Made by a program: the position numbers and the translations under genes. From positions 589,219 through 653,218 of the forward strand of contig NZ_SGWQ01000002.1 in assembly GCF_004216555.1 (NCBI RefSeq): 64,000 nucleotides of DNA, given 5' to 3'. Below are positions 6,833 through 14,692 of the stretch, piece by piece. Source of the stretch: Herbihabitans rhizosphaerae (lineage in GTDB: Bacteria > Actinomycetota > Actinomycetes > Mycobacteriales > Pseudonocardiaceae). Positions within the stretch are counted from its first letter, which is position 1. Every line of letters begins with the position of its first letter. The notes under the pieces were generated by a model that searched no databases, was not told the DNA's origin, and was given only the letters and a program-made list of their open reading frames with translations.

Positions 6833-8161
6833 GTGACGACTGACGACACCAGCCTTTCCCTCGCCCAGGACGAGGCCGTCACGTTCACCAGCGAGTTGAT
6901 CCGGATCGACACCTCGAATACGGGGGATCTGGAGACGACCGTTGGTGAACGTGCGGCCGCGGAATACGTCGCGGAGAAACTTCACGAGGTCGGCTACGAG
7001 ACGACCTACCTCGAGTCCGGCGCGCCCGGCCGGGGCAACGTGTTCGCGCGCCTGCCCGGCGCCGACTCGAGCCGGGGCGCGCTGCTGATCCACGGACACC
7101 TCGACGTCGTGCCGGCGGATCCCACAGAGTGGTCGGTGCACCCGTTCTCCGGAGCGGTGCACGACGGCTACGTCTGGGGCCGCGGCGCCGTCGACATGAA
7201 GGACATGGTGGCGATGACACTCGCCACCGCACGCCGGTTCAAGCGGGACGGCATCGTCCCGCCGCGGGACCTGATCTTCGCGTTCGTCGCCGACGAGGAG
7301 GCCGGCGGCAAGTACGGCTCGCAGTGGCTGGTGGAGAACCGGCCGGATCTGCTCGAAGGTGCCACCGAGGCGATCGGCGAGGTCGGCGGGTTCTCCGTGA
7401 CCGTCGCCGACGACGTGCGCGCGTACTTCATCGAGACCGCGGAGAAGGGCATCGCGTGGATGAAGCTGCGTGCCCGCGGCCGCGCCGGGCACGGCTCGAT
7501 GATCCACGACGACAACGCGGTCACCAAGCTCACCGAGGCCGTCGCGAAGCTCGGCAACCACCGCTTTCCGTTGGTGCTCAGCGATTCCGTGCGCGACTTC
7601 CTGTCCTCGATGACCGAGCTGACCGGCATCGACTTCGACGAGAAGGACCTCGACGGGTCGGTCGCGAAGCTCGGCAGCATCGCCAGGATCGTCGGTGCCA
7701 CCCTGCGTGACACGGCCAACCCCACGATGCTGTCGGCCGGCTACAAGGCCAACGTGATCCCGTCGGTGGCTGAGGCGGTCGTGGACTGCCGGGTGCTGCC
7801 CGGCCGGCAGGAGGCGTTCGAGCGGGAGCTGGACGAGCTGCTCGGCCCGGAGATCGAGCGCGAGTGGGTCACCCACCTGCCGCCGGTGGAGACCACGTTC
7901 GACGGCGCGCTGGTGGACGCGATGGCCGCGGCCGTGCTCGCCGAGGATCCGGCCGCGAAGACCGTGCCGTACATGCTGTCCGGTGGCACCGACGCGAAGG
8001 CGTTCCACACGCTGGGAATCCGCTGCTTCGGGTTCGCGCCGCTGCGGTTGCCGCCGGACCTGGACTTCGGCGCGCTGTTCCACGGCGTCGACGAGCGGGT
8101 GCCGGTCGACGCGCTGCGCTTCGGAACCCGAGTGCTGGACAGGTTCCTGCGTACATGCTGA
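6833..8161 (+). CDS. M20-family metallopeptidase/deacylase
   Basis: This 442-residue protein starts at GTG 6833, 30 bases after the KamA-like gene. The M20 zinc ligands and base are recognisable: HGHLDVVP, then GRGAVDMKDMV, the catalytic Glu pair in VADEEAGG, and a late His in SGGTDAKAFH. The family hydrolyses peptide or N-acyl amino-acid amide bonds (ArgE/DapE/CPG2 type). It overlaps the following hydrolase gene by 7 bases. Its place behind the peptide/KamA locus allows a role in releasing or deacylating a product, but homologues of this kind are also ordinary housekeeping genes in actinomycetes. Confidence 0.85.
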   Translation: MTTDDTSLSLAQDEAVTFTSELIRIDTSNTGDLETTVGERAAAEYVAEKLHEVGYETTYLESGAPGRGNVFARLPGADSSRGALLIHGHLDVVPADPTEWSVHPFSGAVHDGYVWGRGAVDMKDMVAMTLATARRFKRDGIVPPRDLIFAFVADEEAGGKYGSQWLVENRPDLLEGATEAIGEVGGFSVTVADDVRAYFIETAEKGIAWMKLRARGRAGHGSMIHDDNAVTKLTEAVAKLGNHRFPLVLSDSVRDFLSSMTELTGIDFDEKDLDGSVAKLGSIARIVGATLRDTANPTMLSAGYKANVIPSVAEAVVDCRVLPGRQEAFERELDELLGPEIEREWVTHLPPVETTFDGALVDAMAAAVLAEDPAAKTVPYMLSGGTDAKAFHTLGIRCFGFAPLRLPPDLDFGALFHGVDERVPVDALRFGTRVLDRFLRTC

Positions 8162-9069
8162 CCGAGCCGGGCGAGCTCGTCCTCCCTGATGGGACCCGGC
8201 TGCACGTAGTGCGGACGGGCGAGCCCGGCGCGGCGATCACTGTGGTCCTGGCGCACAGCTATGCCCAGGACCACCGGATCTGGCACAAGGTGCTCGACGT
8301 GCTGCCGCACGCCACCGAGCGCCCGGTCGGCGTGCTCGCCTACGACCACCGCGGGCACGGCGACTCCGAGCCGGCCACACCGGCGACCGCGACCGTGGAA
8401 CAGCTCGGCGCGGACCTGGCCGGCGTGATCACCGAGGGTGTGCCGACCGGTCGGGTGATCCTGGTCGGTCACGGCATGGGCGGGCTGGCCGTGATGGCGC
8501 TGATCGAGGCGCACCGCGAGCTGTTCACCGAGCGGGTGGCCGGCGTGGTGTTCGTGAACACCGCGGCCGGCTGGCTCGCCGACACGTCGACGGCGTTGCC
8601 GAGTTCGGTCGGCCGGCTCGTGCAGGACCTCGAGCGGATCATCGGCGCCCCCATCATCGGCAGGCCGAGTATCGGGCCGATCAGACAGCGCATCGACCGG
8701 GCCACCGCGATCGGGCTGCGCTGGCTGCTGCTCGGTGACGATCCCGATCCGGAGGACGTGCAACTCGTGGCCGACATGGTGCTGCGGCACTGGCCGGACA
8801 CCGTGGCGATGTTCCGGCCGGGGCTGGCCGACGCCCGGCGGGCGTCCGCGCTGGAGGTGGCCAGCGACACGCCGGTGGTGGCGATCGTGGGGGAGAAGGA
8901 CCGGCTGGTTCCGGAGACCGACGCCGCCGTGCTGGCCGACGCGGTGCGCGACGGCACGGCGATCGTGTTGCCGAGACTCGGCCACATGTTGCCGCTGGAG
9001 GGCGCACCCGAGATCATTCCCAGGATCGTCGCGCTCGTGCACGCGGCATACCGCTCGTCACCAGACTGA
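8155..9069 (+). CDS. Alpha/beta hydrolase-fold protein lacking the nucleophile Ser
   Basis: The start ATG 8155 lies inside the last codons of the M20 gene, giving 304 residues. The fold is clear: the oxyanion strand VLAHSYAQDHR, YDHRGHGDS, and a C-terminal DRLVPETD...GHMLPLEG with the acid and His of the triad. The nucleophile elbow, normally G-x-S-x-G, reads GHGMG, so Gly107 replaces Ser. Either the protein is a non-hydrolytic member or it uses another mechanism. The rest of the sequence shows no decay, so this is not a simple pseudogene. Confidence 0.85.
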   Translation: MLTEPGELVLPDGTRLHVVRTGEPGAAITVVLAHSYAQDHRIWHKVLDVLPHATERPVGVLAYDHRGHGDSEPATPATATVEQLGADLAGVITEGVPTGRVILVGHGMGGLAVMALIEAHRELFTERVAGVVFVNTAAGWLADTSTALPSSVGRLVQDLERIIGAPIIGRPSIGPIRQRIDRATAIGLRWLLLGDDPDPEDVQLVADMVLRHWPDTVAMFRPGLADARRASALEVASDTPVVAIVGEKDRLVPETDAAVLADAVRDGTAIVLPRLGHMLPLEGAPEIIPRIVALVHAAYRSSPD

Positions 9070-9132
9070 ACCGGACCGTGTTCGCGGACGTATCGACAGT
9101 GAGAGTGCGATCGATTCCACGGGAGGCGTCCG

Positions 9133-9606
9133 ATGCCCGAATTCTTCAACGGTCTGCCACTGCACGCGCTTGTCGTGCACGCGGTGGTGATCCTGGTTCC
9201 ACTCGCCGCTCTCGGCGCGGTGGTGATCGCGGTGTGGCCGGCGGCCAGAAAGCGGTTCGGGTGGCTCGTGGTGGGCGTGACCGCCGCGGCGACCGCCTCG
9301 GTTCCGGTGGCGACGGCCAGCGGCGAGAACCTGGCGAAACGCATTCCGCCGAACGAGCTGGTCGACCGGCACATGGCGCTCGGGGACGATCTGCTGATCT
9401 TCGTGATCCCGCTGCTGGTGGTCACCCTGGCGCTGGTGCTGGCCGACCGGCTGCCCCGGGAGACGTGGGTGAAGGCGGGCACGATCGTGGTGAGCGTGCT
9501 AGTGGTGGCACTGGCCGGAGTGTCGGCCGTGCAGGTCTTCCGCATCGGCGAGGCCGGCTCGCGTGCGGTCTGGGACTACGTCGAGGACGTTCCGCCGGCT
9601 AGGTGA
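9133..9606 (+). CDS. DUF2231-type membrane protein
   Basis: The 157-residue protein starts at ATG 9133 after GGGAGG. It has four predicted membrane segments (about residues 10-32, 40-58, 82-102, 112-132). The opening FFNGLPLHALVVHAVVILVPLA, with its paired His near the first helix, is typical of DUF2231 proteins, whose function is not established and which may bind haem or metal through the conserved His. The end overlaps the convergent DUF5703 gene by 8 bases. Confidence 0.8.
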   Translation: MPEFFNGLPLHALVVHAVVILVPLAALGAVVIAVWPAARKRFGWLVVGVTAAATASVPVATASGENLAKRIPPNELVDRHMALGDDLLIFVIPLLVVTLALVLADRLPRETWVKAGTIVVSVLVVALAGVSAVQVFRIGEAGSRAVWDYVEDVPPAR

Positions 9607-9811
9607 TCACTCCGGGGAGCACTCCGGCCCGGCGACGGCGGCGCAGCCACACCTTGCGGGTGCCGTCGGCGTAGAGCCGGACGTTGGACAGCTCCCAGCC
9701 GGAGAACTCGGCGTGGATCGCCAGTTGGGTGGCCGCTGTCAACCGTGACACTCCCGGTGGCAGGCGCAGCGGCCGGTATTCCCAGTCCCCGTCGATCACC
9801 CCGTCGCTCAT
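9599..9811 (-). CDS. DUF5703-family small protein
   Basis: The start ATG 9811 (MSDGVIDGDWEYRPL) gives 70 residues. The conserved pattern is EYRPLRLPPGVSR, IHAEFSGWEL and RLYADGTRKVWLRRR. This is a short basic protein of unknown function found throughout actinomycetes. It is coupled to the lipoprotein gene upstream by an ATGA overlap (9808-9811). A longer open frame exists upstream, but it is an antisense shadow of the lipoprotein gene. Confidence 0.8.
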   Translation of the reverse strand: MSDGVIDGDWEYRPLRLPPGVSRLTAATQLAIHAEFSGWELSNVRLYADGTRKVWLRRRRRAGVLPGVIT

Positions 9812-10833
9812 GGTTGCATCACCTGAACACCTCCTCCGCTCGCGGACGCCACGATCACGCGCCCGCTCTCCTGGTCGACGGCCACCGAGTTGGGCTGGCC
9901 GACGGTGGGCAGCCGGTAGCGCTCGCGGGGTTCGTCGCCGGCGACGTGGAAGCCGACGACCTCGTTGCGCGCGGTGAGGGTGACCCACGCGAGGTCGCGC
10001 TTGGCGTCGTAGGCGATGCCGTACGGCGCGCCCGGCACCGGGTAGCGCTGGCGCATCAGCAGCGGGTCGAAGGAGAACGCGAGCAGCGCGCCGCCTCGGG
10101 TGTCGGTGGTCAGCACGCGGCCGAACCGGTCGAGGACGCCGTTGGTGGACCCTTCGCCGGCGCGCAGGCCGGCGCCGATCGTGCCCTGCTTGAGGTCGAC
10201 TTCGAAGATCGCGTTGCGCACCCGGTCCAGTACCGCCCCCCGGTCGCCCATGGCGAACGGCACGTCGGAGCTGAACAGCCCGCCGGAGATCACCCGCACG
10301 ACCTTGTCGCCCTCCACCACGGCGACCGACTTGTGCTCGCGCAGGGCGACCAGCGTGGCCGCCCCGACCGGCGTGGCGGCGACTGGCGCGGCGGGCAGGG
10401 TCACGGTCGTCGCGGCGCCGTCCGGCAGCCGCACGCTGATCAGTTGCTTTGAACTACTGACCGAGGCGAGTACCGGTCCGCCCTCGCGGACGAGGGTCAG
10501 CGACTCCGCCGGACCGGCAAGCGGCACGGACACCGCGGGCGCGGCAAGGTCGTCGAGCCGGTAGAGCAGCACGGCGGGGGGAGCGGCCGCCGCGACGGCG
10601 ATCAGCCGTGATCGCGGGTCCACCACCACCGAGGACGCGGCGGGTGCGGACACGACCGCGCCCGCCGGGGTGACGGCGGGCGCGGGTGACGTGGCCGGGG
10701 TGGCCGCGACCGGGTTGTCGGTCACCATCAGCTCGTCGGTCGGCTGATCCTCCTTCGAGCAGGCCGTCACGCTCGCCGTGGCGAGAATGGCCAGCGCGAG
10801 CATGCCGATGATCCGCAGCAAAGCTGTCCTCAC
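9808..10833 (-). CDS. Lipoprotein with beta-propeller-like repeats
   Basis: The GTG 10833 start gives 341 residues with a lipoprotein signal (VRTALLRIIGMLAL, lipobox ending SVTAC) and an Ala/Pro/Thr-rich linker. After that come repeated blades of the type AVAPPAVLLYRLDD, NGVLDRFGRVLTTDTRGGALLAF, PYGIAYDAKRDLAWVT and QPNSVAVDQESGRVIVAS. These resemble YVTN/SMP-30-like surface propellers, which are usually binding modules rather than enzymes. It is predicted to be anchored outside the membrane. It is transcribed with the DUF5703 gene. Confidence 0.75.
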   Translation of the reverse strand: MRTALLRIIGMLALAILATASVTACSKEDQPTDELMVTDNPVAATPATSPAPAVTPAGAVVSAPAASSVVVDPRSRLIAVAAAAPPAVLLYRLDDLAAPAVSVPLAGPAESLTLVREGGPVLASVSSSKQLISVRLPDGAATTVTLPAAPVAATPVGAATLVALREHKSVAVVEGDKVVRVISGGLFSSDVPFAMGDRGAVLDRVRNAIFEVDLKQGTIGAGLRAGEGSTNGVLDRFGRVLTTDTRGGALLAFSFDPLLMRQRYPVPGAPYGIAYDAKRDLAWVTLTARNEVVGFHVAGDEPRERYRLPTVGQPNSVAVDQESGRVIVASASGGGVQVMQP

Positions 10834-10919
10834 AAGTTCATCCCAGCCGTCGGTCGCGTCAAGGGTGCCCTCCAGCATCCCTCAACTCGGTGTCGGATTC
10901 CACGTGACCCGCCAGGTCG

Positions 10920-11612
10920 TCAGGCCGTGAGGGTGCGGTACGGCGTGAACCGGCGCACCGCGACGTGCCGCACGCCGGGCGTGTTCTGGACCCGGTTCCA
11001 CTGCGGTGTCCGCGCCGACCCGACCCCGTTTCCAGGCCCGGCCAGCGCGTCGATGTGCGACTGCTCGTCGACCCATTCGGCGTAGTTGAGTACCCGGGTG
11101 CCGTCGGTGCTGATGTGGAAGTACGCGCCGATGCCGCCGCCGTGCGGGTTCGGATCGGTGTCCAGCGCGTCGAATACCGAGTCCACCCAGGCCTCGGCGG
11201 TGCGCGCGTCGTCGGTGTCCACGTGCACCGCGACGATGCAGCCGGGTACCCGGGCGTCGTCGTCGGAGCGCCCGGATCGGTAGAGGCGGAACCGGCCGAG
11301 GCCGAGTCGCTCGATGCCCGGCACGGCGGCGTCGATCTCGGCCACCTTCGGCCCGCGGCCCTCGGCGGCGAACGCCTCGTAGGCCGCTTCGTCGCGGTAC
11401 TGGGAGTAGTGCATGAGCCGGTCGCCGTCGGTGCCGAGCAGGAGCGTGTAGGAGATCAGGCCGTCCGGCCAGGGTGCGTCGCGCCAGACCCGGACGGTGG
11501 CCTCGGCGGCGGCCAGTTGGCGCTCGGGGGTGCCGAGCGACCATTCGCTGGACAGGATCACGCCGACCCCGTCGCGCCGGGGATCGGGCAGCGTCGTGCT
11601 CACGGTAGTCAT
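10920..11612 (-). CDS. Antibiotic biosynthesis monooxygenase (ABM)-domain protein, duplicated domain
   Basis: The start ATG 11612 (MTTVSTTLPD) follows AAGGAG at a good distance and gives 230 residues. Two ferredoxin-like halves are visible: residues 15-100 (VGVILSSEW...YTLLLGTDGDRLMHYSQY) and about 125-225 (GCIVAVHVDTDD...GAYFHISTDGTRVLNYAEW). The LMHYSQW/VLNYAEW pattern is typical of ABM-superfamily proteins, which are often cofactor-free oxygenases. It lies 27 bases downstream of an FMN reductase gene in the same direction, so the pair could form a small redox unit. Confidence 0.75.
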   Translation of the reverse strand: MTTVSTTLPDPRRDGVGVILSSEWSLGTPERQLAAAEATVRVWRDAPWPDGLISYTLLLGTDGDRLMHYSQYRDEAAYEAFAAEGRGPKVAEIDAAVPGIERLGLGRFRLYRSGRSDDDARVPGCIVAVHVDTDDARTAEAWVDSVFDALDTDPNPHGGGIGAYFHISTDGTRVLNYAEWVDEQSHIDALAGPGNGVGSARTPQWNRVQNTPGVRHVAVRRFTPYRTLTA

Positions 11613-11638
11613 GGGAAACTCCTTGGCAGGGAAGGGAA

Positions 11639-12241
11639 TCAGGCCGCGTAGGGGCGTACGGAACGGGCCTCGCGCAGCGATCGCGCCCACCAGTCGAGCT
11701 GATCCAGCATGGTCTTCGCGGCACCGGCGGCACCCTCGGTGTCGATCAGCGTGCCGGCGTCGTCGAACCGGCCGGCCACACCGTGGAAGCTGACCGTGTC
11801 GCGCACGGTCACCGCGTGCAGCTCGGCGAGGACCTGCCGCAGGTGCTCGACCGCGCGCAGCCCGCCGGCCAGACCGCCGTAGGAGACGAAGGCGACCGGC
11901 TTCGCGCGCCACTGGGTGTAGTGCCAGTCGATCAGGTTCTTGATCGACGCGGGGAAGCTGTGGTTGTACTCCGGGGTCACGATCACGAACGCGTCCGCCG
12001 CGTCGAGCTGGGGTGTCACCTGGGCGAGCGCGTCGGCGTCGTCGGGTGCCAGGTCGCCGGTGAGGACGACGGGCAGCGCGGCCTCGGCGAGGTCGACCAC
12101 GTGCACGGTCATGTCGTCGCGCCGGGCCGCCTTGCCGACGAACCAGTCGGCGACGATCCGGCCGATGCGCTGCGGGCGGGTGCTTCCGATGACGACGACG
12201 ACCTTCAGCGGGTCGCGATCGGAATGGGGTGTCTCAGTCAT
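11639..12241 (-). CDS. NADPH-dependent FMN reductase
   Basis: The start ATG 12241 (MTETPHSDRD) gives 200 residues. It has a flavodoxin-like fold: the phosphate loop VIGSTRPQRIG at the N-terminus and TPEYNHSFPASIKNLIDW, which contacts FMN, at about residue 85, then SYGGLAGGLRAVEHLR. Members reduce free FMN or quinones using NAD(P)H. The direct repeats upstream (12276-12312) could be a regulator site. Confidence 0.9.
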   Translation of the reverse strand: MTETPHSDRDPLKVVVVIGSTRPQRIGRIVADWFVGKAARRDDMTVHVVDLAEAALPVVLTGDLAPDDADALAQVTPQLDAADAFVIVTPEYNHSFPASIKNLIDWHYTQWRAKPVAFVSYGGLAGGLRAVEHLRQVLAELHAVTVRDTVSFHGVAGRFDDAGTLIDTEGAAGAAKTMLDQLDWWARSLREARSVRPYAA

Positions 12242-12275
12242 GATCACAATGGTGAAACCTCGACAATACTTGAGG

Positions 12276-12312
12276 TCAAGCCGATGTGACCTGGCACTCA
12301 AGCCCATGTGAT
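12276..12312. repeat. Direct repeat upstream of the FMN reductase gene
   Basis: TCAAGCCGATGTGAC (12276-12290) and TCAAGCCCATGTGAT (12298-12312) are spaced 22 bases apart, two helical turns. They lie 35-71 bases upstream of the FMN reductase start, suitable for a regulator binding the same DNA face twice. Confidence 0.45.
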
Positions 12313-12313
12313 C

Positions 12314-12398
12314 GCGAGTCCCGCGCCCTGCACCAGTGAGTCCCGCGCCCTGCACGGTGCACAGCGCGGGACTCGCCGTGTCTGAGCGCGGGACTCGC
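12314..12398. repeat. Four-unit palindromic intergenic repeat
   Basis: Four copies of a 13-bp unit lie between convergent and tandem genes: GCGAGTCCCGCGC at 12314-12326, a variant at 12336-12348, and two inverted copies GCGCGGGACTCGC at 12364-12376 and 12386-12398. The two halves form a nested cruciform or strong RNA hairpins. It sits just after the aldo/keto reductase stop, so a terminator role is possible. Structure of this kind looks like a dispersed palindromic element. Confidence 0.75.
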
Positions 12399-12401
12399 GC
12401 G

Positions 12402-13364
12402 TTAACCGAGACGGCGTTCCGGGTAGCCCAGCTCGATATCGCTGACATCGTCCAGTGCGGCCCTGATCGCCGGCGGGAGCACCAATCCCTCCGAGGCGAG
12501 CGAGCCGGCCAGTTGTGCGGCGTTGCGCGCGCCCACCACCGGCGCGACCACACCCGGCCGGTCACGCACCCAGGCGAGCGCCACCGCGATCGGGGAGGTG
12601 CCAAGCCCGTCGGCCGCGGTCATCACGGCCTGCACGATCCGCGCCGCGCGCTCCGTGCGGTGCTGCTCCACGTACGGCGCGAAGTGCGGCGACGCCCCGC
12701 GCGAGTCGGCCGGCGTGCCCGAGCGGTACTTCCCGGTCAGCACGCCACGGCCGAGCGGCGCCCAGGGGAGCAGCCCGACCCCGTGGTGATCGGCGGCCGG
12801 CACCACCTCGCGCTCGATACCGCGCTCCAGCAGCGAGTACTCGACCTGTGTGGACACGATCGCGGCCGGACGCAGCGTGCACGCGGTCGCGAGCTGCCAG
12901 CCGGTGTAGTTGGACACGCCGACGTAGCGCACCTTGCCGCTGTGCACGGCGGCCTCGACCGCGCCGAGCGTCTCCTCGATCGGCACCTCGGGGTCCCACG
13001 CGTGTAACTGCCACAGATCGACGTGATCCACCCCGAGCCGGCGCAGCGAACCGTCCAGCGCGGACAACAGCGCGCCCCGAGAGGCGCCGCCACCGAACGG
13101 CGAATCGTCCCGCCGGGCCACCGCCTTCGTCGCGACCACCAGGTTCTCGCGTGGCACCAACTCGCCGAGCAGCGTCCCGAGCAGCCGCTCACCCTCGCCG
13201 TCCGCGTTCACGTCGGCGGTGTCCACCAGCGTGCCGCCGGCGTCCAGGAAGGCCACCAACTGGCTCGCGGCCTCATCGGCGTCGGTGTCCTGCCCCCAGG
13301 TCATCGTGCCGAGGGCCATCCGGGACACCCGCAGGCCACTGCGGCCGAGGCGTCGTTGCTCCAC
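12402..13364 (-). CDS. Aldo/keto reductase with altered catalytic Tyr
   Basis: This 320-residue protein starts at ATG 13364 (MEQRRLGRSGLRVS). It has the TIM-barrel AKR pattern: catalytic Asp in VDTADV, Lys in VVATKA, His in LWQLHAWDP, then YVGVSNYTGWQ and a C-terminal NADPH region (PVVGARNAAQL). In family members the Asp is followed by a catalytic Tyr (DTADVY); here the codon is AAC, giving Asn53. The oxidoreductase step should be impaired or altered, though cofactor binding residues remain. The gene ends beside the palindromic repeat array. Confidence 0.9.
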   Translation of the reverse strand: MEQRRLGRSGLRVSRMALGTMTWGQDTDADEAASQLVAFLDAGGTLVDTADVNADGEGERLLGTLLGELVPRENLVVATKAVARRDDSPFGGGASRGALLSALDGSLRRLGVDHVDLWQLHAWDPEVPIEETLGAVEAAVHSGKVRYVGVSNYTGWQLATACTLRPAAIVSTQVEYSLLERGIEREVVPAADHHGVGLLPWAPLGRGVLTGKYRSGTPADSRGASPHFAPYVEQHRTERAARIVQAVMTAADGLGTSPIAVALAWVRDRPGVVAPVVGARNAAQLAGSLASEGLVLPPAIRAALDDVSDIELGYPERRLG

Positions 13365-13466
13365 ATGGCCGACCTTAAGGGCTGGACATGGTCACACCCG
13401 GCAGCAACGCGCGGTGCGGATCACACACCTGTTGCCGTTGGCGTACTGCCAAGTAGGGTCCGGAGC

Positions 13467-14516
13467 ATGCGACTCGGAATCAACATGGGGTACTGGGGTG
13501 CCGGCAACGACGCGGCCAACCTGGAACAGGCCAAGGAGGCGGATCGGCTCGGGTACTCGGTGGCCTGGGTCGCCGAGGCGTACGGCTCGGACGCGCCGAC
13601 GGTGCTCGCCTGGGTCGCCGCGCACACCGAGCGGATCGACGTCGGCAGCGCGATCTTCCAGATTCCGGCACGCCGGCCGACCATGGCCGCGATGACCGCC
13701 GCGACCTTGGACACCCTGTCCGGCGGCCGGTTCCGGCTCGGGCTCGGCGTGTCCGGTCCGCAGGTGTCCGAGGGGTGGTACGGCGTCAAGTTCGACAAGC
13801 CGCTTGCCCGCACCCGGGAGTACGTGGAGATCGTCCGCAAGGCACTGCGCCGCGAGCGGGTTTCCTTCGACGGCAAGCACTTCACGCTGCCGCTGCCGGA
13901 CGGGCCGGGCAAGCCGCTAAAGCTGACCGTGCACCCGGTGCGCGAGGAGATCCCGATCTACCTCGCCTCGATCGGCCCGAAGAATCTCGAGCTGACCGGT
14001 GAGATCGCGGACGGCTGGCTGGCGATCTTCTTCTCGCCGGAGCACAGCCGCGAGTCGCTGGACCTGATCGCCAAGGGGCGGGAGAAGGCCGGCAAGACCA
14101 TGGACGGCTTCGACGTGGTGCCTACCGTCCCGCTGGTGGTGGACGACGACTGGCGCGCCGCCGCCGACCTGGTGCGGCCCTACGCGGCGCTGTACATCGG
14201 CGGCATGGGCAGCCGCGAGCAGAACTTCTACTACAACCTGGCCTGCCGGATGGGCTTCGAGTCGGCCGCGGCCGAGATCCAGGATCTCTACCTGGCCAAG
14301 GACTACGCGGGCGCGATGGCCAGGGTGCCGGCGGAGTTCATCGACGCGACGTCGCTGCTCGGTCCGAAGGAGCGGATCACCGAGAAGATGAGCGCGCTCG
14401 CCGAGGCCGGTGTCACCACGTTGACCGTGTCGCCGCTGTTCCAGGAGGCCGACCGGGCCACCGCGGCGCTGCGCACGGCCGTCGAGTCGCTGGACGCCGC
14501 GGGCGTCGGTGACTGA
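13467..14516 (+). CDS. LLM-class F420-dependent oxidoreductase
   Basis: The start ATG 13467 (MRLGINMGYWG) is preceded by CGGAG and gives 349 residues. It is a bacterial-luciferase-like TIM barrel: VAWVAEAYGSDAPTVL, TLDTLSGGRFRLGLG and YLASIGPKNLELTGEIADGW are typical of F420-dependent reductases in mycobacteria and relatives. The substrate is not evident. The gene is divergent from the aldo/keto reductase and precedes an unusual nested hairpin. Confidence 0.9.
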   Translation: MRLGINMGYWGAGNDAANLEQAKEADRLGYSVAWVAEAYGSDAPTVLAWVAAHTERIDVGSAIFQIPARRPTMAAMTAATLDTLSGGRFRLGLGVSGPQVSEGWYGVKFDKPLARTREYVEIVRKALRRERVSFDGKHFTLPLPDGPGKPLKLTVHPVREEIPIYLASIGPKNLELTGEIADGWLAIFFSPEHSRESLDLIAKGREKAGKTMDGFDVVPTVPLVVDDDWRAAADLVRPYAALYIGGMGSREQNFYYNLACRMGFESAAAEIQDLYLAKDYAGAMARVPAEFIDATSLLGPKERITEKMSALAEAGVTTLTVSPLFQEADRATAALRTAVESLDAAGVGD

Positions 14517-14548
14517 TCACCTGCGCTCGTGTCCGATTCTTAGCGATC

Positions 14549-14617
14549 GCTCCGTTCATGTTTGGCGTACTTTAGCCCGCTAAAGTACGCGGACCACCAC
14601 GTTCCGGTGAACGGAGC
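14549..14617. repeat. Nested inverted repeat between the F420 oxidoreductase gene and uppP
   Basis: The centre is a perfect 12-bp palindrome, GCGTACTTTAGC (14565-14576) and GCTAAAGTACGC (14579-14590), with a 2-base loop. It is enclosed by outer arms GCTCCGTTCA (14549-14558) and TGAACGGAGC (14608-14617). The AT-rich centre is conspicuous in GC-rich DNA. It may be a terminator for the upstream gene or a dispersed palindromic element. No T-tract follows. Confidence 0.75.
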
Positions 14618-14692
14618 CCGCTGACTGCCCCCGATCGTGGGTGCTGCAAGATCGTGGCCGTCGCGCTCGCACTCGTTGGTGGGGAGTAGTCG

